64,000 bases of DNA, from NCBI RefSeq assembly GCF_019972155.1, contig NZ_BOVL01000013.1, forward strand, positions 186,001 through 250,000, written 5' to 3'. Each line of letters begins with the position of its first letter. Positions within the stretch are counted from its first letter, which is position 1. The notes under the pieces are model-generated. The model searched no databases, had not been told where the DNA came from, and was given only the letters and a program-made list of their open reading frames with translations. A program made the translations under genes and the position numbers. The DNA comes from Bradyrhizobium sp. RD5-C2 (lineage in GTDB: Bacteria; Pseudomonadota; Alphaproteobacteria; Rhizobiales; Xanthobacteraceae). Shown one piece after another: positions 62,800 through 64,000 of this stretch.

Positions 62800-63082
62800 G
62801 CACTTCCCTCCCTTAGGCGGCGGCCTGCGTTCCTGCTGAGCGCAGCGCATACATGACCAAGTGAAGTGACTGGACAGCAAATAGTTGCAATCCAGAACAC
62901 TTGTGCTCGTCGAGCCCTCTCTAATCCGAACTGTAAGGTCTGGGGCCTTCCGCGTTGCGGATGCTGCGCTGCGCTACAACGTCACTTCGACCGGCATCGA
63001 ATTGGTCTGCTGCAACTCACGATTTGAAGAAGCGTTATCTGCCCAAACCGGCAAGCCTCTCCGATCTGCAAGCCCTTTCTGA

Positions 63083-63118
63083 AATGCGAAAATGACAGTT
63101 GGAATGCGAAAATGACAG
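63083..63118. repeat. Direct 16-bp tandem repeat resembling an IS21-family end
   Basis: AATGCGAAAATGACAG occurs at 63083-63098 and again at 63103-63118, a 20-base period. Read on the minus strand it is CTGTCATTTTCGCATT twice; repeated TGTCA-initiated motifs are characteristic of IS21-family termini. No IstA/IstB gene is present, so this would be an isolated end. The hydrolase ATG at 63112 lies inside the second unit. 62800-63082 holds no clear gene. Confidence 0.45.
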
Positions 63119-64000
63119 ATTATTCAAAGGCGGCGCTACTGGATCCGAAGGAGCAGCACTTCCGGATTCCCGGCCCTCGCGACGGGTTGTCGCTTTTTCT
63201 TCGGCTTCTTCCGACAACCAGCCAGGCCGGCACGGCCGGCAGCCCTGTGCTCTACGTGCATGGCGCGACTTTCCCTTCCGCTCTGTCGATCGCGCATCGT
63301 TTCGACGGTAAGTCGTGGCGCGATGCCCTGAACGAGGCCGGCTTTGATGTTTGGGGTCTGGACCTCTACGGGTTCGGGCACTCCGACCGATATCCGGAGA
63401 TGGACCAAGCGGCAACCGAATATCAACCGCTTTGCGTCGCCGAGGACGCCGCCAAACAGGTGGCGGCTGCGGCCCGATTCATCCTCGGGCATCAGAGCCG
63501 GGACAAACTTTCATTGATCTCCCATTCATGGGGTGCGATGCCCGCGTGCCTGTTCGCCTCGGCCCATTCCGCGCTGGTCGATCGTCTCGTCCTTTTCGCA
63601 CCGATCGGACGCCGGCCATCTCGCCGCTACGAAAACCCGCCGACGTTCCCGGCATGGCGCATCGTCACGTCGGAGGACCAGTGGAACAGGTTCGTCGAGG
63701 ACATCCCCGAACACGTTCCTCCGGTGCTCTCGCGGGTCCATTTCGATGAATGGAGCAAGCTCTATCTGGGCAGCGATCCCGAGAGCCGGTCGCGCGACCC
63801 CACCGGAGTGAAGACTCCGCTCGGCCCATTCAGCGAGATCATCAAGGCCTGGCACGGGCAACCTGCCTACGATCCCTCGCAAGTGAAGTCGCCGGTCTCG
63901 ATCATCCGGGGCGAATGGGATGGCCTAGTCCAGGACGACGACGCGCGATGGCTGTTCGATGCGCTCTCCAACACACCGACCAAGCGCGACATCAAGATCG
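63112..64000 (+). CDS. Alpha/beta hydrolase, cut by the window edge
   Basis: The first 296 residues are visible. Nucleophile elbow SHSWGA (after DKLSLI), oxyanion region VLYVHGATFPS, a GLDLYGFGHSDR strand-turn and the acid in IRGEWDGLVQDDD are in the order of the alpha/beta-hydrolase fold; the catalytic His should lie beyond 64000. The protein seems cytoplasmic. The ATG at 63112 (MTDYSKAALLDPKEQHF) is the first in frame, with GGAA 8 bases upstream, but falls within an IS-like repeat, so the 5' end may have been remodelled. The substrate is unknown; it is divergent from paoABC. Confidence 0.85.
   Translation, partial: MTDYSKAALLDPKEQHFRIPGPRDGLSLFLRLLPTTSQAGTAGSPVLYVHGATFPSALSIAHRFDGKSWRDALNEAGFDVWGLDLYGFGHSDRYPEMDQAATEYQPLCVAEDAAKQVAAAARFILGHQSRDKLSLISHSWGAMPACLFASAHSALVDRLVLFAPIGRRPSRRYENPPTFPAWRIVTSEDQWNRFVEDIPEHVPPVLSRVHFDEWSKLYLGSDPESRSRDPTGVKTPLGPFSEIIKAWHGQPAYDPSQVKSPVSIIRGEWDGLVQDDDARWLFDALSNTPTKRDIKI

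Noticed and set aside
1..64000. CRISPR array, phage structural genes or replication origin
   Set aside because: No regularly spaced direct repeats with unique spacers, no cas, capsid, tail or replication genes were seen; the repeats found are dispersed, not arrayed.

Overview
The window is GC-rich DNA with a Rhizobiales character, most like Bradyrhizobium or a close relative. The support is gene content: DUF1236, DUF1330, DUF2934, DUF3606, CsbD, ferritin-like DUF892 and PRC-barrel genes, a PaoABC-type aldehyde oxidoreductase, EcfG-type general-stress promoters, and small proteins that resemble families I know from Bradyrhizobium. This assignment is inference, because no rRNA or species marker is present.

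Layout. 1-3.0 kb: the 5' part of a sugar ABC transporter ATPase gene (minus strand) with an operator-like palindrome upstream, then a secreted quinohaemoprotein (cytochrome c plus PQQ propeller). 3.3 kb: a 47-base 3' fragment of tRNA-Pro, which looks like an integration scar. 3.6-13.0 kb: a minus-strand operon encoding a 1340-residue protein built like mammalian soluble adenylyl cyclase (two cyclase domains, STAND-type ATPase, TPR-like tail), followed by two large paralogous FAD oxidoreductases, the second with an acetoacetate-decarboxylase-like C-terminal domain. 13-20.9 kb: a decayed zone with remnants of coxG, an IS1595-type transposase, an alpha/beta hydrolase and a Mop-domain gene, mixed with small intact genes. 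20.9-28.6 kb: a stress block with emrAB, large catalase katE, DUF2934, small membrane proteins and a DUF892 ferritin-like protein. 28.9-41.9 kb: a tightly overlapping chemosensory operon with no flagellar genes: soluble two-headed MCP, triple CheW, CheB, HEAT protein, CheR, CheY, CheA, STAS-like protein, CheY, CheC, hybrid kinase and a further receiver. 42-58.5 kb: a low-density accessory zone of small stress genes, frameshifted small genes, several families of dispersed repeats, a NarL/UhpB-type two-component pair and a CPA2 antiporter with Usp domains. 58.9-62.8 kb: paoABC. 63.1 kb to the end: an alpha/beta hydrolase cut by the window edge.

How the parts fit. Seven promoters of the form GGAAC-N16/17-NGTT, plus one weaker one at katE, lie directly upstream of stress-type genes between 17.9 and 53.5 kb. 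This suggests that much of the accessory DNA is one dispersed general-stress (EcfG/PhyR) regulon carrying efflux, peroxide, iron, envelope and ion-homeostasis functions. The chemosensory operon carries methylation (CheR/CheB) and dephosphorylation (CheC) modules but no motor genes, so its output is probably not local motility. The two most unusual units are the cyclase/oxidoreductase operon and the chemosensory operon.
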